The translations under genes and the position numbers were made by a program. A stretch of 43,440 nt of DNA, from contig JAVKOQ010000401.1 in NCBI GenBank assembly GCA_031835245.1, forward strand, positions 1 through 43,440. The letters run 5' to 3'. The notes below the pieces were generated by a model that did no database searches, was not told the DNA's origin, and was given only the letters and a program-made list of their open reading frames with translations. Of the stretch, positions 1-11,509 are shown one piece after another (the stretch's first letter is position 1; every line of letters starts with the position of its first letter). Source of the DNA: Balamuthia mandrillaris. Taxonomy: Eukaryota > Discosea > Longamoebia > Balamuthiidae.

Positions 1-2443
1 GGTCCCAACAAGCATCCTTCATTTGGGACCGTCTGGAGGCGCACTGCTTGGCCATCGTCCACTTCTCCACCACTTGATGCTCCTCCGGAACGTCCTCGTA
101 TTCTTCCTCCGAAGAGAGGGCAAAAGGAGATTCGCCGGTGGCCATGGCAGGATCGCTCGTTGTAATCTTTCCGTTCTCCATGCGGCCCATGAAGCGACGA
201 GAGAAGACGCCTTTCACCGGGCAAGAGGAAGAAGGCAGGAAGGTGATGGTGAGGTCGTACCAGTTTCCGCTCGCGGCAACGCTCACCGGTTGAATGGCTT
301 TGCTGTTGGTGTCAACGCTAAGGATCCAAGGGCCACCGCTGTTATAAGCATTGTCCACCACTTTAAAGGTGCATGTTCCTGCATCATCTTCGTCCGCGAG
401 GTTGTTGTTATTTGTGTTGAAGAGATAAACAACAACGTTGACTTTGCTGTTTGGCTTGTCGTAGGAGAGGAAAGCGTTGATTGGAAGCGAGGAGGAGGCG
501 TCCATAGGGTACAACAACGAGCCGGCAAATTGACGAACAAAGCCGTTCGGCCCATGCATGCTCAAGTTGTACATTCCTCCAGTGGATTTGCTATCCACCG
601 TCCATTCATCGGATAACCATTTGCCTCCTTCGATGGCGTACTTCCTCGGAGGAGCGTTCGGTTGCAAGAGGTTGTAAACAAAGAAGACAGTTCCAGCTGC
701 TCCCGTGTTGTTCATCTTGATGCTCAGTTGAGCGGAAGAAGAGGAAGAAGAGGGAATCAACTGGTCGGAGATGAGAAACTCGTAGGGCAGAGGACGAGAG
801 AGACGCGTGCCAGGCTCTTGAGTGGGCATGCTCTGCTTCTCTGGTAGGCGTGGTGCTGGCAGGTTATCGCACTCCCATTTGGACTTGTTGACGTTTTGGC
901 TGGTGTCCGGCAAGGCGGTAGGCCAGCTATAGTCAGGAGAGGAAAAGTCAAAAGCGGCGGTCAAGTCAGAGACGATGGCGCGTCTCCAAGGACTGATGTT
1001 GGGGCAACGAACTCCAAAACGCTTCTCTATCAACTTGATGACGGAGGTGTGGTCGCTGATCTCGGAGTAGACATAGTGGCCACGAGTCCATGGAGAGACG
1101 ATGATGAGAGGCACGCGGAAGCCGAGACCGATGGGATTACCGGGAGGAATGTCAAACTCCTCTTCCACGGTGAGCTCTCCGACGGTGGTGACGGTGGACT
1201 TGCCTCCCTCTTCGGGACGAGGAGGAGTGGGCGTCCAGTGATGGTCAAAGAACTGACCTCCTTCATCGTAGTTGAGGATGAAGGCGGTCTTGGCGTAGAC
1301 GCTCTTGTATTGAGGCTTGCCCAAGACAGAGATGAGACGGTTGGAGAGGTCCTCTCCATCTCCTGGATGATTTTCGGCGTGCTCAGAGAGGGCCGTAGGT
1401 CCCACGATCCAAAGCACCGATGGGAGAGAGTCCTTGCTGACCATGTCCTCAAAGGCCTGCACTAAGTCGTCCACCGGACGGATGCCCAACTCATAGAGTG
1501 GGGAACCAGGCTTGGCCTGCTGGAAGGAGTTGAACCACTCAAAGGCGTTGTCATCAAAGTTGTCCACCTCTTGAATAACCCTCCAGGAAACGCCGGCCTT
1601 CAACAAGGTCTCGGCCATGGTCTCCCACATGAAGCCTGGCTTGTACTCGCTGTCATCCAGACTGCAGACTCCCTGGCTGTTGGGGGCGGAGAGGCCGTTG
1701 GAGCCGGTGAAGAGGTGTTGCCTATTGGGGTTCGTGGCGGTGAAAGTGGACTGGAAGTACTGGTCGCCAATGGTGAACGCGTCAGCCAGGGCGTAGTACC
1801 AGGGCAGGTCGGAGCGGTTGAAGAAGGACATGCCAAAGCCTGGGTCACGCGCGGTGTTCCAGGCGTCCATCTTGCCGCCGTTGAAGATCATGATGTCGCT
1901 TTCGTAGGCCATCTGAGGGGCGGGCATGCACTGGGCAGAGGTACGGTCGAACTGGAGGTTGAAGGGGAGGATGTAGGAGTCCTTTCCTGCCGGCTGGTAG
2001 AAGATGGGCCTGCCGTTGGGGAGGCGGGGGTGAGCGCGGTCGTTGAAGCCACGCACGCCGTTCAGGTTGCCATCTAGAAGCAGAGCAAAAGAGACGACGG
2101 TTCATGAGAAAGAGGACAGAAAAAGCAGAGAAGAGAAAAGAGAGGAGAGGGGAAGAGAGAAGTAGAAGAGACAGAGCAGCTGAAAAAAGAAGACTTCTTT
2201 GTAGCAGAGAAGAAGGAGAAGAAAGGCAGGAAAAAAAAAAGGGGGGAAGGAAAGGAGAGTACAGTAGTGGTCAAAGGCGCGGTTCTCTTGCATGAAGATG
2301 ACAATGTGCTGAAGGTCTTGGAGGGTGCCAGTCCCAGCGTTGATCTTGGTGGCCGACGACGTGCGTGTCGAAACCAGCATCAAGGAAGCCACCAGCACCA
2401 GCAGCAACAACACGGCCGTACGGCTGGACGAGGAGGAGAGCAT
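1..2443 (-). CDS. Secreted phospholipase C-like phosphoesterase (phosphocholine-PLC family), 3' end beyond window
   Basis: Two exons are visible (2443-2263 and 2073-1) with a 189-bp intron. The protein starts with a basic/hydrophobic signal peptide (about 30 residues, LLLLVLVASLMLVS). The phosphoesterase-family hallmark IVIFMQENRAFDHY follows at about residues 45-60. Splicing joins DHY to YGNLNGVRGFND, which matches bacterial phospholipase C (typical DHYFGxxxGVRGF). Further family segments seen on the minus strand are GDQYFQSTFTATNPNRQ, LNYDEGGQFFDHH and LGFRVPLIIVSPWTRG. The family hydrolyses phosphatidylcholine or related phosphoesters, so a secreted or lysosomal lipid-degrading role is inferred. 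About 750 residues are readable without a stop, about the full bacterial length, and the C-terminal beta-rich region runs off the left edge. Closest known relatives are bacterial, which suggests transfer followed by gain of one intron. An acid phosphatase of the same superfamily is the alternative. Confidence 0.88.
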
Positions 2444-2560
2444 GACGGTGGTGGTGAGGCCGCTGCATGTAATGCTTTTCTGCTACTTCTTGAAGTAGTA
2501 GTGGTCAAAAATAATAATAATAATAATTAAGCACGTTTGAGGGGTTATTTCCGCATTTCC

Positions 2561-2628
2561 GTCGACAGTTATGATCGATCTTTAGCCAATAAACAATCAA
2601 AAATAATAGTTGCCGACAGATTGTCGAC
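2561..2628. promoter_or_regulatory. Pair of GTCGAC palindromes in a divergent promoter
   Basis: GTCGAC occurs at 2561-2566 and 2623-2628 in the 349-bp gap between the divergent phospholipase C and Frizzled-like starts. The same hexamer recurs in several other promoter gaps of this window. The rest of the gap is A/T-rich and holds nothing else I recognise. Binding by a specific factor is inference. Confidence 0.4.
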
Positions 2629-2792
2629 GAGAAAATTTTTTTTTATTTATCCGTCCGGATAACTTCGCGACGACATGAATGTAATGCTTATGGCTTGAGG
2701 GCGAGGCATTACACGCACTCTTTGTTGGTTGGGCATGCTCTCCGGTTCCCTCCGTCCATAAAAAAACAAAGGTAAAACTTTGCCAAACCACC

Positions 2793-5308
2793 ATGAGGTC
2801 ATGGCGGAACGATCTACCGGCTGCCAGCAGCACCGCTGATACTCTTGCTATAACGCCTCTCCTTCTCCTTCTTTTCGTGCTGCCTCCCACGCCCGCGCTT
2901 GGTCAAACCTGCGAACAGCCCATCCAAAGCATTTTACCGAAGCCCTGTCAGAACATCGTGACCTACCCGTTGGTATACGTCTCTCCCGGCCAGTCCCAAC
3001 GCCTCGTTTCCGTGCTTACGAGGTTCGTCTATACAGTTTTTTTATTTTTATTTTTATTTTTATTTTTATTTTTATTTTTTTGCTCTCTTCTGCATCATGT
3101 TTGACGGACAACAAACACTCAAAACATACTCACACCACGCAACGAAACGAACTCAAAACAAACAAATAATTCAGCAAACTTTTAAAGCCTTTCATAGCCT
3201 CCCCGACGACTTGTCAAGCCGCAGCTTCTTCTTTTATTTGTGCGTTCAGCTATTCTCAATGCCGTTGGAGCAACTCTTCTTCGCCTCCTTCACCACCGAC
3301 GCCGCTACTTGTTCTATCTTCCAACAGCTCTTCTTCCAAATCCGCTGCCGCTTTTTACCAAGCCAGAAAGGATGCAGCGACAGCCGTAAACATTCCGCCT
3401 TGCCGAAGCTCATGTCAAGCTTTTCTTCAGGCGTGTGCTTTGCTCTTTGAAGACCTCCTTCCCTATGACTGCAACCAACTTCCTCCCGACCCTGCTTCTT
3501 TGCTTCCTTTGTTGTCTCATTCTTCTTCTTCTCCTCTTCCTTCTCCTTCAGCCATCCTTTCGTCCACACGACAAACGCAACAAGAAGAAAGAAAGACAAG
3601 TCAACAACAACAAACATGCTTTCTTCCGGCTGCTTACAATGGCACTTATCCCATCTACTTGTGCCCTGACGACTTGGGTTTGGTGGCCGAGGATGGGAGG
3701 TGCGTCAGCTCCTGCAAGTCACCCATTTGGACGACGAGCGAGTGGAACACGTTCCATATCATCCTGAACGTGGGCGGATGGGTCTCTGCCTTTGGCGTGT
3801 TGTTCGTTATCATCACGTTCTTGTTGGATCCTTGGAAGACCGGACGCAAAAGTCGCTTTGTAAGCATCTCCTGCTTCTTCTTTTCTTTAGAGCGTCACTA
3901 TAACGGATATCCAACAGGTAATATATCTCTGCATAGCAGAACTCATATGTGCCGTCAACTTTGTGTGGGCCTCTCTCTACGGCCACTTCAACATTCTCTG
4001 CGACGGCCAACATCGCAACTTTGATGGACCCTTATGCATCGCCTGGAGCTCCGTCTTCGTGTGGTCCTCCTGGACGGCCACCGCTTGGTGGTTCAACGTG
4101 GTGTTGAACGTTCAGTTGGTGGGCTGGCGGAGGAGGTTGGGACTTCAAAGGAAAAGCTTCCTGTTGTGGAACAAAGTTATATTGGTGGGCCATCACGTGT
4201 GGGGATGGGGAGCTGGTTTGTTGGTGGTGATTATCGGGGTGGTGGTGGGGAAGAATGGAGCAGCGCCTGGCTATCCTATATGTCTGTACCAGGTTGTTTT
4301 CTCCTCCTTCTTCTCTTTTCTTTTGTCTCTTCTCACGCTGATTGCTTCATCCCTTTGCAATGAACAGCAAGACGATACCTCTGACCCGACATCAATGTCG
4401 TTTTGGGCTTTGTCGTTGTATTATATTCCCATCAATATAGCCGTACTTATTGGCTTTCTGCTGATGGTCGGTCTCGCTTGGCGCATCTATAAAACGGTAC
4501 CTGTACTTTTTGTTTTTTTTTTTAAAAAAAATAACACACAACGAAGAGAAACAAAAAAGCAAAAGAAGAGAAAACAACCAACAAGAGAGAGAGAGAGATA
4601 CATACTTACTCCATACAAAAAAAACATCAACGATAGCTTTCATCAACTGGGCTTTTTAAACAATGGCGACTGTTAGCACTCCTCTTCCTCCTCTCCATAG
4701 TATACAGCTTCCCCTCAGCCACAATGTTCTCCGTTCAACAGCACCATGTCGAGATTGCTGAAAGCTTAGCTCGTTGGGTCACTTGCCAGCTCATCTCTGA
4801 CACTGCCGTTGGCTCGGAACTCGACGACAGCTGCTCAAGAGGAGAAAGACCAAACTTTATTCTGATGTGTTTCACCTGCTTTTGCGTTGCCTTTCAAGCT
4901 TTACCTATCGTCATCTTGTTTGGATTCACGAAAGAGAACTTCCGATTCTATCGGCTAGGACTGAGCAACCTTCTCTCCGGTCGCAGCTTCTATTACCGGC
5001 AACCAGCGAGCAGCATCTTTGTGGCGTTGAATGCTATGGACGCGGAGGAGTATCTGTACGACGACGAGTTCAGTGGCATCGATGATGACCAGGATGACGA
5101 CGACGAATACGTCAAGTATCGACGCAAAGAGAAGGATGCCTCGGAGGAAGCAGAAGAAGAGGTCACAAGGCTGGTGTCGCGACCGGCTCGTTTGGGATGC
5201 GTCAACTTTGGAGGAGACGAGGAGGCTGCAGGCGTGGCCACATTGCTGCCCCCGTCGCTGCCGCAGAGCAAGGAGCCTCTTCTGCTGGACCTAACGAGCA
5301 ATGATTGA
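2793..5308 (+). CDS. Frizzled/Smoothened-family seven-pass receptor with N-terminal cysteine-rich domain
   Basis: Five exons: 2793-3022, 3175-3859, 3918-4292, 4368-4496, 4637-5308 (696 aa). A signal peptide (residues ~20-38) precedes a Frizzled-type cysteine-rich domain. Its cysteines fall in the family order: CEQ, PCQN, then TCQAAASSFICAFSYSQC formed across the first intron, then CRSSCQAFLQACALLF and YDC. A Ser/Pro/Gln-rich linker leads to CPDDLGLV...C and seven hydrophobic segments. TM1 is LNVGGWVSAFGVLFVIITFLL and TM7 is FILMCFTCFCVAFQALPIVILF. I see no KTxxxW motif after TM7, where GFTKENFRFYR is found. The 100-residue tail is acidic (EFSGIDDDQDDDDE). The family signals at the plasma membrane. 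Dictyostelium-type Fsl receptors are the nearest known analogues, and the ligand is unknown. An AATAAA lies about 90 bp after the stop. Confidence 0.9.
3036..3081 (+). repeat. TTTTTA microsatellite in Frizzled-like intron 1
   Basis: T-rich (TTTTTA)n tract just after the first donor, on the sense strand. It is a simple repeat inside an intron. Confidence 0.85.
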
Positions 5309-5358
5309 GCAGCTTTTTTGATGTTTTTCTGCAGGAATGCTGCCGTTCCAAATGAAAC

Positions 5359-5366
5359 TGACGTCA
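5359..5366. promoter_or_regulatory. TGACGTCA (CRE-like) element upstream of P450
   Basis: Perfect palindrome TGACGTCA followed by CCACC, about 150 bp before the P450 start codon. The same TGACGTCACCA sequence occurs twice more before the next gene. bZIP binding is inferred from the known consensus only. Confidence 0.4.
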
Positions 5367-5515
5367 CCACCTATTATTATTACCCCATTTGGTAAATTAC
5401 TTTCAATAAAAGGTAATTAGTTCGGGGAATTTAACAGCATTACAAAACAGCGAAGCGACGAAACAGGAAACAAAAGAAAAAGAAAAAGAAAAGGAGAGAG
5501 AGAGTGCGTTCACAC

Positions 5516-5890
5516 ATGTGGCTGCTGCTCTACTTGGTTGCTGCCGTGGCGGCTGTTGCGCTTGGTCTCGTTGGCGCCGCCTTTATCTACCTGCTTTGGG
5601 TTTGTTGTTTTTTTTAAAAAATGAATTTCTGAATGATGTATCCTAAGGAAAGGTGTTTTTTGTAAAAGGTGAACAAGACAACATTCGATGCAACGGACAT
5701 ACCGCAACCGCCACGACACTGGATCTTGGGCCACATTCCAAACTTAGTGGAGGTTATAATTCATTCCTGTTCTTTCTTCTTGCTTCTCCTTTCATTTCTC
5801 GCTCTTCTTGTTCTCTCTTTCTTCTTTCTTTCTTGTCGTTTCTTGTCGTTTCTTTCTTGTCGTTTCTTTCTTTCTTTCTTTCTTGTCGTT

Positions 5891-5930
<40 letters not shown>

Positions 5931-5973
5931 TTTTCTTGTCGTTTCTTTCTTTCTTTCTTTCTTTCTTGTCGTT

Positions 5974-6005
<32 letters not shown>

Positions 6006-6021
6006 TTTGTCGTTTCTTTCT

Positions 6022-6061
<40 letters not shown>

Positions 6062-6065
6062 GTCG

Positions 6066-6134
<69 letters not shown>

Positions 6135-6141
6135 TGTCGTT

Positions 6142-6181
<40 letters not shown>

Positions 6182-6221
6182 GTCTTTCTTTCTTTCTTTC
6201 TTTCTTTCTTTTCTTGTCGTT

Positions 6222-6269
<48 letters not shown>

Positions 6270-6612
6270 GTCGTTTCTTTCTTTCTTTCTTTCTTGCTTT
6301 AGTCCTTTGTTTGCTCCCAAACCAAATGAATAAATGAGTAAACAACCAACCAGCATCCTAAGGACAGCAAGTATCCATTGTTTGATGCCGGTTTTGCTGC
6401 TTTGGCCCGTCAGTGCGGTTCAACATATTGTTTGGACCTGCCGATCCCTAGCCCCAAGAGAATGATCGTGACGGAGGACATTCAAATAGTGAAGCAGAAG
6501 CTCAGAGAGGACCCGCCCAAGGATGACTACAGCTTGGAGCCCCTCTTGCGCCACGGCCTTGTCACCACAAATGGCGCTGTCTGGCAACACGATCGCAAGT
6601 ACGTTTTGAACT

Positions 6613-6650
<38 letters not shown>

Positions 6651-7900
6651 GGTTTTCTCGTTCGCTCGTCGTTCTTCGTTCTTTTTGCTCTTTCTTGTTA
6701 GTTCTTGTAGTTGCTCTTCTCTCTTTGCTTATCTTTCATAACCCAACGACAATCAACAGAGTTATCAATCCAGCATTTCACAAGAAGTTTCTTTCGGCGT
6801 TGTTTCCTGTTATGACAAAGCATTGCCAAACGTTGATCGACGACCTTCTCTCTCTTCGTCCTTACGAAAAGGTAACCTCTTCTGTTTTTTGTTTTTTGTA
6901 TTGGAAAAAGAAATAGCTTTAATACTCATATCTTTTTTGAACAGGTTGAAATGCACCAAAAGCTGCAATTGCTAACATTGGATGTCATCGGAGAAGCCAT
7001 TCTGGACCGCAACTTTCGCTTCCAAGAAAGCCCTGACCATCCCTTGCGGGTTGTCATGCAGAACGTCTTTCAGGAGATTGCCGCCAGGGACATCGACCCT
7101 TTTCGCTCATGGACTCATCCCTGGACCACTTGGAAGTACAACAAAGAGGTAAGTCGGTGGAACGATCTTTGCAAAAAGTATTTGGAGGAGGCGCGGGTGG
7201 GACTGCTGAAGAAGCAACAGCAACAAGGCTCGACGAAAGTGGAAGGAGAGGAAGGTCTCCAAGCGGATACAATCGTGCAGGTGATGCTGGATGGAAGTTT
7301 GACGGAGCATTCACTCATTGATAACATCAAAACGTTTTTGTAAGTTTACGCTCTCTCTTCTCTTCTTTGTCTCTTCGCTTCTTAGTGAATTTTAATTGTG
7401 TGATCTTTAACTCACAAAGCTTCGCTGGACATGACACGACGGCTACTTTGCTGAGTGGCTCCGTTGCGATGCTGGCTCAACATCCACATATCCAAGAGAA
7501 ACTTCAGCAAGAAGTCGGTGCGTGGTTCTATTCCGCTGTTCTCCTCTCCTCTTATCTCGAGCGAACCTCGCATCCTTTTATCTTGTTTTCATTCTTTCCT
7601 TCTTGCCTTACTTTGTCCTTCTCTCAAAAAGACCGAGTTTTGGGCGAACGAAACGTACCGACCAAGGACGACATTCCAGAGCTGAAATACTTGAAAATGG
7701 TGCTCAAAGAAACGTTACGGATGTATCCGCCAGCAAGCACCAGCCGTAAACTCCGCGCCGGAGAGAAGGTGGGACCTTACACTCTGACCAAGGACACCGC
7801 CTTCCTTGTCTCTGCTTATGTCATTCACCATTGCCCCAAGTATTGGCCGGATCCTGAGGTTTGTTTCTTCTTTTGTTGTGTGGAGCGAACGTCAACGCAA

Positions 7901-7940
<40 letters not shown>

Positions 7941-8351
7941 TAACTGATTCGTTTGTATGCTCTCTTTGTAGGTATTCGATCCGGAACGTTTCTCCCCAGA
8001 GAACAGCAAGAACCGGGATCCTTACACGTTCCTCCCTTTCCTTGCCGGCCCTCGTAACTGCATTGGCCAAGTACATACGCTCTCCAGCTCCTCCGCACTA
8101 TCTCTCCTTCTTCTGTTATGCGTTCTTTTCCTAATGCTTTCGCTATGGTGCAGCATTTGGCCATGTTGGAAGCAACAGCGTTGCTGTGCATGTTGATGAA
8201 GCGATTCTCCTTCAGGATGGCCTACAACCAGATCTACCAGTTGAAGTACCAGATGACCAACGTGCCTTCCCATGGCGTTTGGGTCTTTGCCCTGCCCAGA
8301 GAACTCCTCCAACAAGAAAGAGAGCAAGCGGCAGAACGCCAAAAGGAATAA
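5516..8351 (+). CDS. Cytochrome P450 monooxygenase, membrane-anchored
   Basis: Nine exons: 5516-5599, 5669-5752, 6363-6598, 6760-6871, 6945-7339, 7420-7517, 7632-7858, 7972-8070, 8154-8351. Together they encode 510 aa, normal for a eukaryotic P450. Residues 1-28 are an N-terminal membrane anchor ending in a proline-rich hinge ([13 protein letters not shown]). The I-helix oxygen-binding motif AGHDTT spans the exon 5/6 junction. The K-helix has ETLR, the meander has DPERF, and the heme loop is [11 protein letters not shown] with its cysteine ligand. All core motifs are intact, so an active heme monooxygenase at the ER is expected. The heme loop and I-helix resemble CYP4/CYP3-clan enzymes, but the substrate cannot be deduced. 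Intron 2 is filled by a ~480-bp TTTC tract. Confidence 0.95.
5815..6297 (+). repeat. Long TTTC microsatellite with TTGTCG interruptions
   Basis: A (TTTC)n tract fills most of P450 intron 2. It is punctuated about a dozen times by CTTGTCGTTTC. The long open frames seen on both strands here are low-complexity artefacts. Confidence 0.95.
6613..6648 (+). repeat. (CT)n in P450 intron 3
   Basis: Dinucleotide run shortly after the donor, with pyrimidines on the sense strand. Confidence 0.9.
7904..7936 (+). repeat. (GA)n in P450 intron 7
   Basis: Purine dinucleotide run on the sense strand. It is one of the few such intronic runs with this orientation in the window. Confidence 0.9.
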
Positions 8352-8420
8352 TAAAAAAAAAAAGCGTCTCCCTCTTCCTCTTGGAGAGCGATGGGCTGCC
8401 TCGAGTCCATTTTTTGTGGA

Positions 8421-8462
8421 TGACGTCACCACTTAACCAACAAAACTACGGTAATGACGTCA
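8421..8462. promoter_or_regulatory. Two TGACGTCA elements upstream of the TTC39-like gene
   Basis: TGACGTCACCA occurs at 8421 and again at 8455, within the 226-bp gap before the TTC39-like start. Spacing is 34 bp, about three helical turns. A CREB/ATF-type site is a plausible but untested reading. Confidence 0.45.
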
Positions 8463-8577
8463 CCAACTGGTTGGGGAGTGATACTTGGTGACAGGCAAAA
8501 CATGTCTAGCTGTTTCGGTCGACCCAATTAATACGAACAAGAAAGAGAGCAGGAAAAGATCCTTCCCATCGAAGCGA

Positions 8578-9841
8578 ATGCGGAGCGTGAAAGACAAGAA
8601 GCAGAGCAAGAAGGCGGAGAGCGCGTTGAAAGAGTTACAGCGGGAGGAAGAGCTGTACCAAGTCTACAATGAGGCGGTCACCTGCGAGTGGTACGCCCGT
8701 TTCCAGCGCTGCGATGAGTTGTTGCAGCCGTTGGCGGAGGGGGAGGCTGTGGCTGCTACTCTCTACGCGGAGTCGATGTGGCTAAGAGTATCATCCTTTG
8801 TCATCCTTCTTTTTCTTCTCTTTTTTATTCATTTGAAAGTCATATTAAAACGATCTCATCTTTTCTTTCACATTTTGGAGGCGCTCATTACTGAAGATGA
8901 ACAACAAGCAAAAGAAACTTTTCGTCGCATTGATGTGGTAACGTTTCTTTATTCCTTTCTTAGTTTCTTTTATGCCTCTTTTCTTTTGTATTTTGTATTT
9001 ATTTTGTATTTATTTTTATTTTTATTTTTATTTTTATTTTTATTTTTATTTTTATTTCTTATTTCTTATTTCTTATTTCTTATTTCTTATTTCTATTTTC
9101 TATTTTTATTATTATTTTAATTTTTATTTTGAGGTTTTTTGTTTTGTTTTTTGTTTTTGTTTTTGTTTTTTTTTTTTGTTGAACAAAAACTTTAAAAAGG
9201 CACAAAAGCTGTGCTGCAAAGAGCAACAAAGCTACGTATGGAAGAAGGAAGGAGCGCCGAGGACGGTGGAAGCGCTCCATCGTTGCTGTCGAATGCTGTG
9301 GGCCAAAGTCTCTTTGGCGGAAGCGACTCTCTACGATGGCTTTCTCAAGTTTAGGAACCAACAGCATCTTCGAGGTTAACTCTCTATTTCCCTTTCTTTG
9401 CGTCATCGGTTGTCTTTTGTTCTTTTGTCGTGTTCTCTTTCTTTCTGGTGTTCGTCGTTTCTTTCTTTCTTTTCGTTCTCACCAAAAACATCTTAAAACA
9501 GCTGTATATAACATACGTAAAAGTTGGAAACTCTTTGAAGAATGTCAACAACTGTCGTCCCGTATAACGTTGAAAGAAGTGGAGGACAGCGGAGAAGAAA
9601 ACAAAATAGAAACAGCCAAACAATACGTTGAACGCCTCCAATGTAGCATAAACTTTGGAGTGGGCTTCTTTCACTTTATGATATCAGTGATTCCTCCTCA
9701 GTTTCTTTGGATGGTGGAAATTATTGGCTTCAAAGCGCATCGGAAGAAAGCAATGTTGGAACTTAAAGCTGCTGCGCGAGTTTCTGATGGTTTACGATGT
9801 ACGTTGTTCTCTTTCAACCTTTGTGTATCCGTCTTATTCAC

Positions 9842-9872
<31 letters not shown>

Positions 9873-10543
9873 CTCTATCTCTGGCTTTTTTTTTGCTTTT
9901 ATGGAATCAAAATAGCACCAATCGCAAGGTTCATGTTGATGACTATCACTGCATTCTTTCTGGAAGATGAACCACGTGCTGAGGCCATCCTCCGAAATCT
10001 TTTGGATGATTACCCGTTTGTATCTTAGTTTCTCCACTGAATTGTTTGTTCTTATCGTTGCTTTCTTACATTATCTCTTTTTGTTCGCTTTGTTGATTCA
10101 CTAACAAGTGAATCGCCGATATTCGACTACGTGGGAGCATGGCTGAAGCGGTCACAAGGTAATGTAGAGGAAGCGCAAGCCTACTTTGAAAAGGCGTATG
10201 AGAGATGCGAGGAGCTACCTCAGTTTCGGTTGTATACAGCATTTGAAATGGGTTCTTTAAAGTTGCTGCAACTTCGGTGGGACGAGGCTGCAGAAGCGTT
10301 TGCTACCTTTCTTGCAAGTTTGTTGATTGTCTTCTTTTGCTTCTTTCTTCTTGCTCTTGCTCTTGCTCTTGTTTTTGTTCTTCTGTGCTTTTTTTCTAAA
10401 ACCAACGAAAAACAACAGCATCAGAAACAAAAGGATTCAAAGCGTTTGGTCATTATCAATTAGCAATGTGTTATATAATGATGGACGAACACTCAAAAGC
10501 TCTAGACAGCTTGCGCCAAGTCAACAATCACATTCGCAAGGTT

Positions 10544-10590
<47 letters not shown>

Positions 10591-11327
10591 TAATTAATGA
10601 TAAACAAATAGGGATACAGTCACGATGAATTAGCTGGAAGAAAAGCTACCATGTACATTAAGAAGGCAGCAACATACGGCGAACAAAACATAATGTCTCC
10701 TTTTGACAAGCTTTTCTTTCAAGCCAGAATGCTCCTCGAAAGTCGTATGTACGAAGCAGCACGTCCCTTCATCGAGCAAATGGAAGAGATGTGCAATGTC
10801 AATGCTTCTTCTGGTTGTGATGAGGATGCTGAAGATGTGGGAGCGGATGAGCCACGAATGTTGTTGTTGAAAGGATATTTCCTCAAAGAGCAGAAACGTA
10901 TTGACGAAGCTGAACAAGTCCTTCTGGTAAATCTCCTTCATTCATTTTTCTTTGTTCTGCTTTCTGCTTTCTTCTCTTATGTCTTTTTTCTCTTCAAAAT
11001 TTTCAGGATGCGGTGGAGAAAGCAAAGACCAGTAAAACGGAAAGCTTCGTGACACCATGGGGTTGGTGTGCTTTAGCCGAAATCGAGTTGAAAGAGAAGA
11101 AAGACGTGGAGAAAGCGGCCGAATACTTTAAAAGATGCAGCAAATATTCAAACTACGATTGGGAAGGTTGGATCCATTGGCGCGTAAAGCGAGGACAAGA
11201 CCGAATCAGGCAAATAGAACGAAAAGATCATAATAAGCAAGAAGAAGAAGAGGAAGAAGAAGAAGGAGACGATGGTGGTGACGAAGCTGAAGACCAACAA
11301 GACGAAACAGAAGAAAAGGAAGAATGA
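8578..11327 (+). CDS. TTC39/Iml2-family tetratricopeptide repeat protein
   Basis: Nine exons: 8578-8787, 8881-8937, 9200-9374, 9502-9798, 9916-10015, 10109-10317, 10419-10540, 10612-10926, 11007-11327 (601 aa, family-typical). The family core is INFGVGFFHFMISVIPPQFL followed by VEIIGFKAHRKKAMLEL. Helical TPR-type repeats follow, such as GNVEEAQAYFEKAYERCEEL and RWDEAAEAFATFL. The C-terminus is a Glu/Asp tail. Iml2 works in lipid-droplet and inclusion clearance in yeast, and animal TTC39 members are linked to lipid metabolism and trafficking. The function here is inferred. The start is the first in-frame ATG. The exon 5 end is the least certain junction: ending it at 10015 (CC/GTTTGT) is the choice that keeps phase. 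Confidence 0.85.
8995..9130 (+). repeat. T-rich TTTTTA / TTTCTTA microsatellites
   Basis: Simple T-rich repeats in TTC39-like intron 2, on the sense strand. Confidence 0.85.
9842..9870 (+). repeat. (CT)n in TTC39-like intron 4
   Basis: Sense-strand pyrimidine dinucleotide run. Confidence 0.9.
10547..10588 (+). repeat. (CT)n in TTC39-like intron 7
   Basis: Sense-strand CT run beginning a few bases after the donor and covering about half the intron. Confidence 0.9.
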
Positions 11328-11378
11328 AAAAAAAAACTTAAAAAAAATTGTTCCTTTTAAGGAGAACTTCTCGGCGGC

Positions 11379-11384
11379 GTCGAC
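11379..11384. promoter_or_regulatory. GTCGAC palindrome upstream of the SDR gene
   Basis: GTCGAC lies 126 bp before the SDR start, in the 182-bp gap after the TTC39-like stop. It is one of a recurring set of intergenic copies. Confidence 0.35.
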
Positions 11385-11509
11385 ATCGCGAGCAGTCCCG
11401 CCTTTTCTCTCTCTCTCTCATTTTAGCACAGCTTCTCCAAACGACACCACGGAAAGTGGGCTAATATACAGCAGAACAGCAAAACCGCAAAGGAAGCAAC
11501 ACAAATAAG

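Noticed and set aside
23..2077. Several long plus-strand open frames (23-616, 896-1465, 1571-2077)
   Set aside because: They are antisense shadows of the phospholipase C gene, whose minus-strand frame carries recognisable family motifs throughout.
5653..6356. Long Phe/Leu/Ser-rich and Lys/Glu/Arg-rich frames on both strands
   Set aside because: Translations of the TTTC microsatellite inside P450 intron 2.
6900..7330. Splitting P450 exon 5 at GAG/GTAAGT near 7147
   Set aside because: The consensus donor is tempting, but the frame continues openly to a better-supported junction at the AGHDTT motif and keeps normal P450 length.
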